A stretch of DNA of 64,000 bases from positions 62,001-126,000 of the forward strand of contig JBDHSX010000001.1 of assembly GCA_039808365.1 (NCBI GenBank), written 5' to 3'. Positions within the stretch are counted from its first letter, which is position 1. The number at the start of each line of letters is the position of its first letter. The position numbers were made by a program, and so were the translations under genes. Shown piece by piece: positions 8,457 to 17,400 of the stretch. Source of the DNA: 62-47 sp039808365 (GTDB lineage: Bacteria > Pseudomonadota > Alphaproteobacteria > Rhizobiales > Xanthobacteraceae). The notes under the pieces were generated by a model. The model searched no databases and was not told the DNA's origin. It worked only from the letters and a program-made list of their open reading frames with translations.

Positions 8457-8483
8457 GGTGAGTGACAGGTCGCGTCACTCACC
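8457..8483. terminator. bidirectional hairpin between convergent genes
   Basis: Arms GGTGAGTGAC (8457-8466) and GTCACTCACC (8474-8483) pair perfectly over 10 bp around a 7-base loop. The hairpin lies between the ends of the XRE gene and hmuV, which converge. No T-run is present, but position and symmetry fit a two-way terminator. Confidence 0.6.
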
Positions 8484-8512
8484 CAACATGTCCAGGGTCA
8501 GCCTGCCGAGCG

Positions 8513-9307
8513 TCAGTCGCGGCTTTGCACCAGTTGCGGCAGGAGAAACGGAGTCCGGTCCGTCAGGCGCTGGACAATGGTATCAACCTCGAACACATCG
8601 CGGATGATCGCATCCGTCACGATCCGATCGGGGTGTCCCGTCGCGACGATTGCGCCGTTGCGCATGAAGACGATCCGGTCCGCGAAGCGGATGGCGAGAT
8701 TGAGATCGTGCAGGATCGCGACGACCGCGGTGCCCTCGCGCGCGTGCCGGCGCGCGATCTCGACGAGCGCGATCTGATGCTTCAGATCGAGGCTCGAAGT
8801 CGGCTCATCGAGCAGCAGCAATCCGGGACCATTCGCCGCTTCCGCGCGTGCAAGCTGGACAAGGGCGCGGGCAAAATGCACGCGCTGCTGTTCGCCGCCC
8901 GACAGCGTCGGAAACTGACGCTGCCTGAGATGGCTCATCCCCACTTCGTGCAGCGCGGCCTCGACCAGCGGTCGCGCGGCCGCGTGACCGGCGTCGCCCG
9001 CGCCCATGAAGGCGATTTCCTCCACCGTAAACGGGAATGTGACGTGCACATGCTGCGACAGCACCGCGCGATGCATCGCCAATTCGCGCGGGGTGTAGGC
9101 GTCGAGGTTGCGCTGCCTCAATTGCACGGTGCCGCTGCTCGGGCGTGCGTCGCCGGACAGCAACCGCAGCAGCGTCGATTTGCCCGCCCCGTTGGGGCCG
9201 ACGATAGCCACGCTATCGCCGGGTTCGATGGCGATGTCGACGCCGCTGACGAGCGTGGCGCCGTGAACCGATTTCGTCAGTGCGCGAGCTTCGAGGATCG
9301 CCGTCAT
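8513..9307 (-). CDS. hmuV: heme ABC transporter ATP-binding protein HmuV
   Basis: 264-residue cytoplasmic ATPase that powers heme import. Walker A is GPNGAGKST, the signature is LSGGEQQRVHFARALVQL, Walker B is LLLLDEPTSSLD and the switch histidine is in AILHDLN. The N-terminus LEARALTKSVHGATLVSGVDI is typical of HmuV. The ATG at 9307 overlaps the stop of hmuU (ATGA), so the longer open frame that runs back into hmuU was not used. It is the last gene of hmuPTUV. Confidence 0.93.
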   Translation of the reverse strand: MTAILEARALTKSVHGATLVSGVDIAIEPGDSVAIVGPNGAGKSTLLRLLSGDARPSSGTVQLRQRNLDAYTPRELAMHRAVLSQHVHVTFPFTVEEIAFMGAGDAGHAAARPLVEAALHEVGMSHLRQRQFPTLSGGEQQRVHFARALVQLARAEAANGPGLLLLDEPTSSLDLKHQIALVEIARRHAREGTAVVAILHDLNLAIRFADRIVFMRNGAIVATGHPDRIVTDAIIRDVFEVDTIVQRLTDRTPFLLPQLVQSRD

Positions 9308-10401
9308 GGCCCGATCAACGTGCGCTGACGGAGCAGGATCACGAGGAAAAACGGCGCGCCGATTGCGGCCGTGAGGATCCCGATCGGCATTTCGGCCGGC
9401 GCGACGATGGTGCGGGCAAGGGTGTCGGCAACGACGACCAGCGCGGCGCCGAGCAGCATCGAGGCCGGCAACAGCAGGCGGTGACCGGGGCCGATCATCA
9501 GCCGTAAAAGGTGCGGCACGATGATGCCCACGAAGGAGACGACGCCGCAGATCGACACGGCGGCTCCCGTCATCGCCGAGATCAGCACGATCGTGATCCG
9601 CTTCAGACGCTCCACGTTGACGCCGCCATGAAAGGCTTCGGACTCGCCGAGGATCATCATGTCGAGCCCGCGCGCGATCGCCAGCGCAACCGCAACCCCG
9701 ATAAGAAGAACGGGTAGTGCCGCCGTGACCTTGCTCCATGTCGCGCCGCTCAGCGAGCCGAGCAGCCAGAATGTGATGTCGCGCAACTGGCGATCATCGG
9801 CGACGAAGACCAGAAGGCCGATGCCGGCATTGGCGATGGCGGCGATGGCGAGGCCCGCCAGCAGGAACAGCGACACGGATGTCTTGCCGCTGCGGCTGGC
9901 GATTCCATAGAGCACCAGGGTCGTCGCGAGCGATCCGGCGAACGCGCCAAGCGGCAGCAGTTCGGTCTGCATGAAGCGAAGGCCTTCCCCGAACCGGCTG
10001 TCGATCAGCACGATGGTGGCGACGGCCGCGAAAGCGCCGCCGCTGGCGACGCCGACCAGCGAGGGATCGGCGAGGGGATTACGGAACAGACCCTGCATCA
10101 GCGCGCCGGCGGTGGCGAGCAGCCCGCCGACCGCGGCCGCCGCCGCGATGCGGGGAATGCGGATCGACCATAGCACCAGATGATCGCGTGCAAGCAATGC
10201 ATTGGTTGCGTCGCCGGCCGTAATTCCAAGCGCGGCGCCGAGGCGATTGAGCGGAATACCGGCGGCGCCGATGGTCAGCGCGAAAATGGAAATCACCCCG
10301 AGCACGACCGCGAGGACGCCGAGCGCCGTTGCCGCCGTCGGACGGAGCGGGCGGCCGATCGTCGTGGATTGTGCCCGCGCATCGGACGTTGCGGCGGTCA
10401 T
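9304..10401 (-). CDS. hmuU: heme ABC transporter permease HmuU
   Basis: 365-residue FecCD-family permease with about ten membrane segments, which passes heme across the inner membrane. Family motifs include IRIPRIAAAAAVGGLLATAG, LADPSLVGVASGGAF, FWLLGSLSGATW and the C-terminal VGFVGIIVPH-type stretch (VSFVGIIVPHLLRLMIG). The ATG at 10401 overlaps the hmuT stop (ATGA) and is preferred to the in-frame TTG at 10410. It is coupled at both ends, between hmuT and hmuV. Confidence 0.93.
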   Translation of the reverse strand: MTAATSDARAQSTTIGRPLRPTAATALGVLAVVLGVISIFALTIGAAGIPLNRLGAALGITAGDATNALLARDHLVLWSIRIPRIAAAAAVGGLLATAGALMQGLFRNPLADPSLVGVASGGAFAAVATIVLIDSRFGEGLRFMQTELLPLGAFAGSLATTLVLYGIASRSGKTSVSLFLLAGLAIAAIANAGIGLLVFVADDRQLRDITFWLLGSLSGATWSKVTAALPVLLIGVAVALAIARGLDMMILGESEAFHGGVNVERLKRITIVLISAMTGAAVSICGVVSFVGIIVPHLLRLMIGPGHRLLLPASMLLGAALVVVADTLARTIVAPAEMPIGILTAAIGAPFFLVILLRQRTLIGP

Positions 10402-11369
10402 TTGTCGCAATCGAAGTGCGTGGATGCCGCTGGCGTCGCGGCGGCAAGATTGGGGTAAAGCCTGATCGCGAGATCCCGCGCGGCCGATGCGGTGCGCGGG
10501 CCGAAGCCGAGAAGATACAGGCCATCCATGGCGATGAATGTCTTGTTGCGCGCGACGGCCGTCATCGCGAATGCCGGGTGGGCATAGATCGCGTTGGCCT
10601 GGAGCGTGTCCTTGCCGCGCTCGATCGACAGCACCACATCCGGTTGCGCGGCGACGATCGCCTCATCGTTGATCGGCTTGTAACCGTCATACTGGTCGAT
10701 GGCGTTGACTGCTCCGGCCAGCCGGATGATCTCGTTGGCGGCGGTGTTCTTTCCCGCGGTCATGGCTCGGCCGTTCAGCAGCGACATCACGAACATCACG
10801 CGAACTGGCTTCGCGATCGCGGCGCGCAGTTTGCGCAACTGTTCGAGATCGTCACCGACCTTCCGCGTCAGGCAGGCCGCGCGCGCATCCAGGCCGAGGG
10901 TGTGACCGACGATCGCGATCTTGTCGAGGATGCCCTGTTCCGAAAACGTTTCCGGCACGAGCACCATTGGCACTTTCGCGGCCTCAAGAACATCCATCGT
11001 TTCCCTGGGTCCTGCGCCCTGCATGGCCAGGATCAGCGACGGATGAAGGCCGAGAACGCCTTCCGGCGACAACTGCCGCATGTAGCCGACGTTCGGCTTG
11101 TCGCGCAGCACCGACGCGGGAAAGGTGCTCGTCGTATCGACGCCGACGATACGATCGTCCAGGCCAAGATCGTGCAGGATCTCGGTAATCGCGCCGCCGA
11201 TCGCCACGATGCGCGAGGGATCGGCGATGGCGACGTCAATGCCGCGCGCGTCGCGCACCACGATCCCGGCGGCCCGCGTGCTCGATCCGGCGAGCAGCAG
11301 CGCCGTGAATGTCGCGGCGGCGCAAAGAAATCCGCGCCGATGCGGGGACGATGGTTTGTCCGGGTTCAT
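10398..11369 (-). CDS. hmuT: heme ABC transporter periplasmic binding protein HmuT
   Basis: 323-residue periplasmic heme-binding protein of the BtuF/FhuD-like class III fold. The N-terminus has an SPHRRGFLCAAATFTALLLAG leader, possibly Tat-exported because of the RR pair, ending near RAAG. Typical stretches are SRIVAIGGAITEILHDLGLDD, VGVDTTSTFPA and PNVGYMRQLSPEGVLGLHP. The ATG at 11369 overlaps the hmuP stop (TGATG). It delivers heme to HmuUV. Confidence 0.92.
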   Translation of the reverse strand: MNPDKPSSPHRRGFLCAAATFTALLLAGSSTRAAGIVVRDARGIDVAIADPSRIVAIGGAITEILHDLGLDDRIVGVDTTSTFPASVLRDKPNVGYMRQLSPEGVLGLHPSLILAMQGAGPRETMDVLEAAKVPMVLVPETFSEQGILDKIAIVGHTLGLDARAACLTRKVGDDLEQLRKLRAAIAKPVRVMFVMSLLNGRAMTAGKNTAANEIIRLAGAVNAIDQYDGYKPINDEAIVAAQPDVVLSIERGKDTLQANAIYAHPAFAMTAVARNKTFIAMDGLYLLGFGPRTASAARDLAIRLYPNLAAATPAASTHFDCDK

Positions 11370-11572
11370 CACTTCGTCAGGATCAGCTTGTTTTGCGATG
11401 TCAGGCGCAGGCGATAATTTTCACCCTCGTGGGCGATGAAAATCTCACGCCCCCGCGAAAACAGGTCCGTGCTGGCCAGAATGTTGTTTCGCATGGGCAC
11501 AAGCCGTTCGTCGCACACGCCCTGCGCCGTGGAATGCGAGCCGGAAGGATGGGCCTCGGGTTTGTCCGCCAT
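11369..11572 (-). CDS. hmuP: hemin uptake protein HemP/HmuP
   Basis: 67-residue member of the HemP/HmuP family. The conserved C-terminus is present (LASTDLFSRGREIFIAHEGE followed by NYRLRLTSQNKLILTK). In Bradyrhizobium, HmuP is a coactivator needed with the iron regulator Irr for expression of the heme receptor gene. The ATG at 11572 gives the usual short length; the open frame continues upstream without conservation. It is the first gene of the minus-strand operon. Confidence 0.88.
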   Translation of the reverse strand: MADKPEAHPSGSHSTAQGVCDERLVPMRNNILASTDLFSRGREIFIAHEGENYRLRLTSQNKLILTK

Positions 11573-11642
11573 GGTCTCGAAATGACTGTCACGCCTCTCC
11601 GCGTCATTACAGTCAGGCTGCGGTGCGATCCAGTGACGGCAA

Positions 11643-11659
11643 TTTATAATCAATATAAA
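11643..11659. promoter_or_regulatory. candidate iron-responsive operator TTTATA-ATCAA-TATAAA
   Basis: A perfect AT-rich inverted repeat (6-base arms, 5-base spacer) in the 268-base divergent region between hmuP and the heme receptor gene. Rhizobial Irr binds AT-rich palindromic ICE boxes in equivalent places. The match to the ICE consensus is only partial, so the binding factor is inferred. A second, widely spaced inverted pair TGACTGT/ACAGTCA (11583-11589 and 11619-11625) lies in the hmuP leader. Confidence 0.45.
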
Positions 11660-11840
11660 CAGTGCGCGCGGCAATTGACCGCCGGGGCGGTGGTTCGTAT
11701 TGCAAAATCACGCGCATACACGGTCTCATGACATTTGCGCCAAGCCGCCAGCAAGCCACTGCAACCGATCTTTCTGTATCCGTCGCAGCGCCCGCCAGCC
11801 GCATTCGACACATATCGAACTCGATTGGGGCTGCGGGACA

Positions 11841-14210
11841 ATGATGGTCAGCGGGGCAAGGCGTATACGCGTCTTGATGGTAGGGGTTTCGTTTGTCGCG
11901 CTGGCGCTGTCGGGGCCGGTTGCGCTTGCGCAGCAGGCGTCTTCCACGGATACGACGGGGGACGTGTCGCAAAGGCAACCGGATCGGCGACAGTCCGCAA
12001 GACAAAAGCCGGCCGTGAGCCAGGCGGAACGCAACGCGGAAGTGATGAACGCGCGCGCGCAGGCCGGCCCGACCGAAGTGCAATCGCTCGACACCATCAC
12101 CGTGGCTGCGACAAAGACCGAGGAACGCGCGATCGATGCGCTCGCGCCTGTCAGCGTGGTGACACTGGAACAAATCAGGAGCGTGCAGCCTAACCGGATT
12201 TCGGATGTGTTCCGAAGCGTACCGTCGGTCACATTCCAGGATCGCGGCGATGATCCGTCCAGTTCGATCAATATCCGCGGCTTGCAGGATTTCGGCCGCG
12301 TCGCGGTCATCGTCGACGGTGCGCGCCAGAACTACCAGCGCACCGGTCATAATGCGAACGGGGCCTTCTTCCTCGACCCCGAACTCATCGGAGGCATCGA
12401 TATCGTGCGCGGTCCGACCGCGAACATCTACGGCTCGGGGGCGATCGGCGGCGTGGTCTCATTCCGCACCAAGGACATCGACGACGTGCTGCGCGCGGGC
12501 GAACGCTGGGGCGTCGATCTGAGCGGCTCCTATGGCACCAACAACAATCGCGGGATGGGATCGGTGTTCGGAGGCGTTCGCGTCGATCCGACGGTCGATG
12601 TATTCGGGGGCGCGGTCTATCGCACGCAGGGCAACTACAAGGACGGCGCGGGAACCGAGATCGGAAATACCGGCAACGATATCGCCGCCGGATTGCTGAA
12701 AGTCACGGTGCGTCCGGCCGACGGCCATGAGATCAAGATCGGCGGGCTCTTTCAGGATTACCAATACAATATCGGCCAATTCAATCGCGGCCCGGTCCTG
12801 ACGGCCGCCCAGCGGGCGCTCTATCAAGGCTCGTCGGTCTACGCCTCCGATGCGCAGAACTACACCGGCACATTGAACTGGCGTTATTCGAAGCCGGATG
12901 ACCAGATATTCGACTGGAACATCTCGCTCTACGGCAACCGCACCAACAACGATCAGACCAAGACCTATCACTATTCGACCAGCGGCGCGGCCTATTGCGG
13001 AGCCGGGATCGCGGGCAATAACATCTCGGGCTGTGTCGGCGACCAGCGTGGTTACCTGCTTGATACCATCGGCATCGATGCCCACAACACCTCGCGCTTC
13101 GAGGTCGGCAATTGGCGCAACGCCATCACCTACGGGTTCGATGCGTTCCGCGACGAGGTGCAGACCTTTGACCAGGGCGGCAATTCGAACATCACGACAC
13201 CGAGCGGCCGCCGCACGGTGTCGGGCGGCTTCGTCCAGTTGAAATCGAGCTACGGCAGCTGGCTGGAAGTGATCAGCGCCGTTCGCTACGACCACTACGA
13301 ACTGAATTCCCTTGGCACAAGCCTCGGTTCCACCTCGTCAAGCGGCGACAGGCTGTCACCGAAGATAACGCTCGGTGTGACGCCAGTGGCCGGCTTCACG
13401 CCCTATGCCAGCTATGCGGAAGGCTATCGCGCGCCGTCGATCACCGAGACGCTGATCGCGGGCGGCCACGCCACCGGTGGCGGCCCCGCCTTTTTCAATT
13501 GTCCGGACGGCACCAGCGGCCTGTTCTGCTTCCTGCCGAATCCGGACCTGCGGCCCGAGGTCGGCAAGAACAAGGAAATCGGCGTCAATCTCAAGTACAA
13601 CGACATTTTCACGCAGGGCGACAGTTTCCGCGCCAAGTTCAACGTCTTCCGCAACGACGTGAGCGACTACATCGATCTCGTCGCCTCGCCGCCGGTGATG
13701 ACGATGTATGGTCCCTTCAGCCAGTACTATCAGTATCAGAACATCGCCAGCGCGCGGCTTCAAGGTTTCGAGTTCGAGACGTCCTACGATGCCGGAACAT
13801 GGTTCGTCAGCGTCGCCGGACAGATTCAGAGCGGCAAGAATACGATCACGAATGTCGGTCTGGCGACGGTGCAGCCGCGCAAGGTGACGACGACGGCCGG
13901 CGTCAGGTTGCTGGATCGGGCGCTGACCTTTGCCGCGCAATGGTCATCCCATGCGGCCAACACCGATCTGCCGGCCGGCTATCTGCCCGCGACCGCCTAC
14001 GATCTGGTGAACCTGTATCTGACCTATCAGGCCACCAAGGACATCACGTTGACCGCCTCGGTGGAAAATCTTCTCAATCAGTATTATCGTCCCTATGCAA
14101 TCCCCGGATCGTCCACGGATGGAACCACTCAGAACGATGTCCTTTTCAGCAGCCCTGGTCCGGGGATCACCTTCAAGGCCGGCCTGAAGATTCATTTTGG
14201 CGGAGCGTAG
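11841..14210 (+). CDS. hmuR: TonB-dependent heme/hemoglobin receptor
   Basis: 789-residue outer-membrane receptor. Signal peptide about 1-32 (GPVALAQ). The TonB box region is near DTITVAATKTEE. The plug domain has DVFRSVPSVTFQDRGDDPSS, SINIRGLQDFGRVAVIVDGA and RGPTANIYGSGAIGGVVSF. The barrel ends in LKIHFGGA with no terminal aromatic residue. It takes up heme, powered by the ExbB-ExbD-TonB encoded downstream. The ATG at 11841 is chosen over the upstream open extension because the signal peptide begins here. Confidence 0.9.
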   Translation: MMVSGARRIRVLMVGVSFVALALSGPVALAQQASSTDTTGDVSQRQPDRRQSARQKPAVSQAERNAEVMNARAQAGPTEVQSLDTITVAATKTEERAIDALAPVSVVTLEQIRSVQPNRISDVFRSVPSVTFQDRGDDPSSSINIRGLQDFGRVAVIVDGARQNYQRTGHNANGAFFLDPELIGGIDIVRGPTANIYGSGAIGGVVSFRTKDIDDVLRAGERWGVDLSGSYGTNNNRGMGSVFGGVRVDPTVDVFGGAVYRTQGNYKDGAGTEIGNTGNDIAAGLLKVTVRPADGHEIKIGGLFQDYQYNIGQFNRGPVLTAAQRALYQGSSVYASDAQNYTGTLNWRYSKPDDQIFDWNISLYGNRTNNDQTKTYHYSTSGAAYCGAGIAGNNISGCVGDQRGYLLDTIGIDAHNTSRFEVGNWRNAITYGFDAFRDEVQTFDQGGNSNITTPSGRRTVSGGFVQLKSSYGSWLEVISAVRYDHYELNSLGTSLGSTSSSGDRLSPKITLGVTPVAGFTPYASYAEGYRAPSITETLIAGGHATGGGPAFFNCPDGTSGLFCFLPNPDLRPEVGKNKEIGVNLKYNDIFTQGDSFRAKFNVFRNDVSDYIDLVASPPVMTMYGPFSQYYQYQNIASARLQGFEFETSYDAGTWFVSVAGQIQSGKNTITNVGLATVQPRKVTTTAGVRLLDRALTFAAQWSSHAANTDLPAGYLPATAYDLVNLYLTYQATKDITLTASVENLLNQYYRPYAIPGSSTDGTTQNDVLFSSPGPGITFKAGLKIHFGGA

Positions 14211-14242
14211 ATCATCGCAACAATCTCCGGCAATGAACCGCC

Positions 14243-14271
14243 AGGCCGCGCCGATGACCCCGGCGCGGCCT
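14243..14271 (+). terminator. GC-rich hairpin after the heme receptor gene
   Basis: Arms AGGCCGCGCC (14243-14252) and GGCGCGGCCT (14262-14271) pair perfectly over 10 bp with a 9-base loop. It is 33 bases after the receptor stop and 55 before the next start. There is no strong T-run, so it may partly terminate transcription or protect the receptor mRNA end, which would lower expression of the downstream genes. Confidence 0.5.
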
Positions 14272-14326
14272 CTCTCACCTTCAAACGCATTGTCGTTTGA
14301 CGTCACTTAAGCAGGAGAACAACAGC

Positions 14327-14662
14327 ATGTTTATTGCGATGAACCGGTTTCAGGTCAGACTGGGCTCGGAGCAGGCGTTCGAGAAGGTCTGGGCGACGCG
14401 GGAGTCGTATCTTGGATCGATGCCGGGCTTTGTCGAGTTTCACTTGCTGAAGGGGCCGGTGAACGAGGATCACACGCTCTACTCGACCCATACGACATGG
14501 GAATCGCGTGCCGCATTCGAGAACTGGACACGTTCCGAGGCGTTCCGCAAGGCTCATGCACGTGCCGGCAACGAAACCGGCGAGAGCCTCTATCTCGGTC
14601 ATCCGAAATTCGAGGGCTTCGAGGTGCTCCGCACGGAGCACAAGTCGGATGCGGCGGCATGA
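14327..14662 (+). CDS. heme-degrading monooxygenase, IsdG family (HmuQ/HmuD type)
   Basis: 111-residue ABM-fold protein. The three residues that define IsdG-type heme oxygenases are in place: Asn6 (IAMNRFQV), Trp67 (FENWTRSE) and His77 (FRKAHA). Bradyrhizobium carries two such enzymes, HmuQ and HmuD, encoded with heme-uptake genes, that open heme to release iron. The ATG at 14327 follows AGGAG; the in-frame codon at 14297 is weaker. It is placed between the receptor and hutX-like genes, as expected for cytoplasmic processing of imported heme. Confidence 0.9.
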   Translation: MFIAMNRFQVRLGSEQAFEKVWATRESYLGSMPGFVEFHLLKGPVNEDHTLYSTHTTWESRAAFENWTRSEAFRKAHARAGNETGESLYLGHPKFEGFEVLRTEHKSDAAA

Positions 14663-14686
14663 TTTGCGAGAACGGAGCGACCGAGC

Positions 14687-15202
14687 ATGACTGACATCGA
14701 TGCCGGCGACCTGAAATCCTTTCTGTCGCAAAATCCGGGCGCGGTCATCGAGGACGTCGCGCGCGAGCGCGGCGTCACGGCACGAACGGTCATTGAAGCT
14801 TTGCCTTTGGAGATGGTGCGCATCGGCGGCGGTGACGCATTCGCCGATGTTATGCAGGACATCGCGCAATGGGGCGAGGTGACGCTGATCGTCCATACCG
14901 ACGACGCGATCTTCGAATTCACCGGGCCGGTGCCCGCAGGCGAGATCGGGCGCGGCTACTTCAACCTGATGCAGCCAAAGGGATTGCACGGCCATCTCCG
15001 GCATCAGCGATGTGCGGCAATTGCGTTCATCGAGCGGCCGTTCATGGGGAAGTCGTCCGCTTTCGTCGCGTTCCTGAATGTCGATGGTGGTGTGATGTTC
15101 AAGGTATTCGTCGGACGCGATGAAAACCGCGCGCTGCGCCAGGATCAACTCGACCGGTTCCGCGCGCTCGGCGCCCGGATTTGCGCGTCCGACGCGGCAT
15201 GA
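14687..15202 (+). CDS. hutX: HutX/HuvX-like cytoplasmic heme carrier
   Basis: 171-residue protein of the HutX/HuvX (ChuX) family, which binds heme in the cytoplasm and hands it to degradation enzymes. The visible family pattern is an N-terminal small helical repressor-like segment (VIEDVARERGVTARTVIEAL, then LEMVRIGG) followed by the split-barrel region (WGEVTLIVHTDDAIFEFTGP, PKGLHGHL, FLNVDGGVMFKVFVGRDE). The ATG lies 24 bases after the IsdG-type gene. The pairing with an IsdG enzyme fits a carrier-to-oxygenase route. Confidence 0.85.
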   Translation: MTDIDAGDLKSFLSQNPGAVIEDVARERGVTARTVIEALPLEMVRIGGGDAFADVMQDIAQWGEVTLIVHTDDAIFEFTGPVPAGEIGRGYFNLMQPKGLHGHLRHQRCAAIAFIERPFMGKSSAFVAFLNVDGGVMFKVFVGRDENRALRQDQLDRFRALGARICASDAA

Positions 15203-15240
15203 TCGGGATGGCGGATCGGCTATAGGAAGCGAGGGCGTCG

Positions 15241-16071
15241 ATGACGGGAGCCAATGCACGGTTGTTTCGGGCATTGAAGTCGGCCCATGTTCCTGTGGCG
15301 CTTCTGGCGATCGCGGCTTGCCCCACATCCTGCCTGGCTTCATCCGACATGGCGATCCTGCCGCGGGATCTGTCGCCGTGGGGGATGTTCGCGCACGCGG
15401 ACATCGTGGTGCAGGCGGTCATGGCGGGGCTGGCCCTCGCGTCGCTGGTGACCTGGACGGTATGGCTCGCCAAGACCATCGAACTGGCGCGCGCCGGCGC
15501 GGCGGCGAGGCGGCGCACGGCGACGCTCGAACGCAACGCCACGCTTGCGCAGGTCGCAGACGAGAACGCCCATGCCGGCGACGCGGTGGCGCAACTGGTG
15601 CAGAGCGCGGCGCGCGAGGCGAGCCTGTCGGGCGAGGCGATCGACGACGACTTCAAGGAGCGCGTAGCGCTGCGGCTGGAGCGCGTCGAGGGCGCGGCCG
15701 CGCGGCGCATTGCGCGCGGCACCGGCATCGTCGCGACGATCGGCGCGACCGCGCCTTTCGTCGGTTTGTTCGGCACGGTGTGGGGGATCATGAATGCCTT
15801 CATCGGCATCTCGCAAGCCCACACCACCAATCTCGCGGTGGTCGCGCCCGGCATCGCCGAAGCGCTGCTCGCCACCGCCATGGGCCTGATCGCGGCCATC
15901 CCGGCCGTCATCATCTATAACGTGCTGGTGCGCGGCATCACCGCCTACCGCGCGCTGCTCGGCGACGCCTCGGCGCAGATCCTGCTGCTCGTCAGCCGGG
16001 AGGGCAGCCGCGCCAACCGCTCGATGCGTGCGGAGGCCGGGCAACTGCGCGTCGCGCGCGCGGCGGAGTAG
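15241..16071 (+). CDS. exbB: ExbB, proton-channel subunit of the TonB system
   Basis: 276-residue inner-membrane protein of the MotA/TolQ/ExbB family. It has an N-terminal signal-like segment (about 1-33), a first membrane segment at about 58-78 (MAGLALASLVTWTVWLA), a cytoplasmic loop, and two C-terminal membrane segments containing GATAPFVGLFGTVWGIMNAF and IAEALLATAMGLIAAIPAVI. With ExbD it uses the proton gradient to energise TonB. It stands 38 bases after the hutX-like gene, with exbD starting 4 bases after its stop. Confidence 0.93.
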   Translation: MTGANARLFRALKSAHVPVALLAIAACPTSCLASSDMAILPRDLSPWGMFAHADIVVQAVMAGLALASLVTWTVWLAKTIELARAGAAARRRTATLERNATLAQVADENAHAGDAVAQLVQSAAREASLSGEAIDDDFKERVALRLERVEGAAARRIARGTGIVATIGATAPFVGLFGTVWGIMNAFIGISQAHTTNLAVVAPGIAEALLATAMGLIAAIPAVIIYNVLVRGITAYRALLGDASAQILLLVSREGSRANRSMRAEAGQLRVARAAE

Positions 16072-16075
16072 CGCC

Positions 16076-16543
16076 GTGGCGGGAGGTCTCGGGGCCCGCA
16101 TGGGCGCGAAGCTCGGCGCCGGACGGCGCGGCGGTAGCGACGACGACCTCGTCGAGGCGCACGACATCAACGTCACGCCGTTCATCGACGTCATGCTGGT
16201 GCTGCTCATCATCTTCATGGTGGCGGCGCCGCTCGCCACCGTCGATGTCGGCGTCGATCTGCCCGCGAGCACCGCCACGCCGCCGCCGCGCCCGGATCAA
16301 CCGGTGTTCGTCACCGTGAAGCCGGATCTGGTGCTGGCGCTCGGCGAGGACATCGTAGCCCGTGACGCCCTGCCGAGCGCGCTCGACGCCGCCACCAAGG
16401 GCAACAAGGACGAGCGCATCTTCCTGCGCGCCGACAAGAGCGTTAGCTACGGCGACCTGATGACGGTGATGAACCTGCTGCGCGACGCCGGTTATCTCAA
16501 AATCGCGCTGGTCGGGCTCGACGGCCGCGATGCGCCGCAATGA
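16076..16543 (+). CDS. exbD: ExbD, TonB-system energising protein
   Basis: 155-residue protein with one membrane segment. The N-terminus leads into INVTPFIDVMLVLLIIFMVA, which carries the essential membrane aspartate, followed by a periplasmic domain ending LLRDAGYLKIALVGLDGR. I use the GTG at 16076, four bases after exbB, with GGAG upstream. An ATG at 16100 also keeps the whole conserved region. The stop overlaps the tonB ATG. Confidence 0.91.
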   Translation: MAGGLGARMGAKLGAGRRGGSDDDLVEAHDINVTPFIDVMLVLLIIFMVAAPLATVDVGVDLPASTATPPPRPDQPVFVTVKPDLVLALGEDIVARDALPSALDAATKGNKDERIFLRADKSVSYGDLMTVMNLLRDAGYLKIALVGLDGRDAPQ

Positions 16544-17400
16544 GCGGCGTCGCGACCAACGCCTATGCGCTGCACGGCATCGATCCCGGGCCGGGCCTCT
16601 CGCGCTGGGGCCTGTCGGCGCTGGCGATCGTCCTGATCCATGTCGCGCTGATCGCGGCCGGCATGGCTTGGTACGCGCAGCCGATGCCGCCGGGCGTCAC
16701 CTCCCAGGTCATCACGCTCGATCTTGCGCCCGCGACCACCTCGCCCATGCCCGTGGCGCAGGACGTCGCGCCCGGCCCCGAGATGCAGCAGGCTGAGGAG
16801 GCGGCCGCGCCGCCGCCCGAACCGCCGCCGCCAGCGGTGCAGGAGCAGATCCCGCCGGCGCCGCCGCAGCAGAACCCGGTGGTCGCCGCGCCGCTGGAAG
16901 CCAAGCCTGTCCCGACCCCTCCGAAGCCGGAACCGGTGCGCACCGAGGCCAAACCCGAACCGAAGCCCAAGCCGGTGAAACCGAGGCCGCGGCCCAAGCC
17001 CGCGAAGCGTTCCACCGATCATCCGTCCGCGCCACGCACCAGCGCCGCGCCGAAGGCCGACCAGCGCGCCGAGCGGATCGCCGCGGCGCAAGCCGGAGCC
17101 GCGGCAGCCGCCGCACTGCCGTCCTACCGGCAGATGCTGGCCGCCCATCTGCAACGGTTCAAGCAATATCCCGCGGCGGCGAAGGCGGCGGGTGAACAGG
17201 GCGTGGCACTGCTGAGCTTCACGGTCAGTCGCAGCGGGCGGGTGCTGTCGAGCCGGCTCGCCCGCTCGTCCGGCCACGCCGCGCTCGACGCCGAGACCCT
17301 GGCAATGATTCGCCGCGCCGAACCGCTCCCCGCCTTTCCCCCTGAAATCAAACAGGGATCGATGGCGTTCGTCGTGCCCATCAGCTTTGCCGTCCGGTAA
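16540..17400 (+). CDS. tonB: TonB energy-transducing protein
   Basis: 286-residue protein with an N-terminal membrane anchor (about 25-45), a long Pro/Lys-rich periplasmic spacer at about 85-160 with repeated PKPEPVR- and PKPKPVKPRPRPKP-type runs, and a C-terminal TonB domain (YRQMLAAHLQRFKQYPAAAK, GVALLSFTVSRSGRV, then LDAETLAMIRRAEPLPAFP). It couples the ExbB-ExbD motor to the heme receptor encoded upstream. The ATG overlaps the exbD stop (ATGA). Confidence 0.93.
   Translation: MSGVATNAYALHGIDPGPGLSRWGLSALAIVLIHVALIAAGMAWYAQPMPPGVTSQVITLDLAPATTSPMPVAQDVAPGPEMQQAEEAAAPPPEPPPPAVQEQIPPAPPQQNPVVAAPLEAKPVPTPPKPEPVRTEAKPEPKPKPVKPRPRPKPAKRSTDHPSAPRTSAAPKADQRAERIAAAQAGAAAAAALPSYRQMLAAHLQRFKQYPAAAKAAGEQGVALLSFTVSRSGRVLSSRLARSSGHAALDAETLAMIRRAEPLPAFPPEIKQGSMAFVVPISFAVR

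Noticed and set aside
16780..17040. Repetitive stretch that could suggest tandem repeats or a CRISPR-like array
   Set aside because: It encodes the Pro/Lys-rich spacer of TonB in frame; there are no regular repeat-spacer units.
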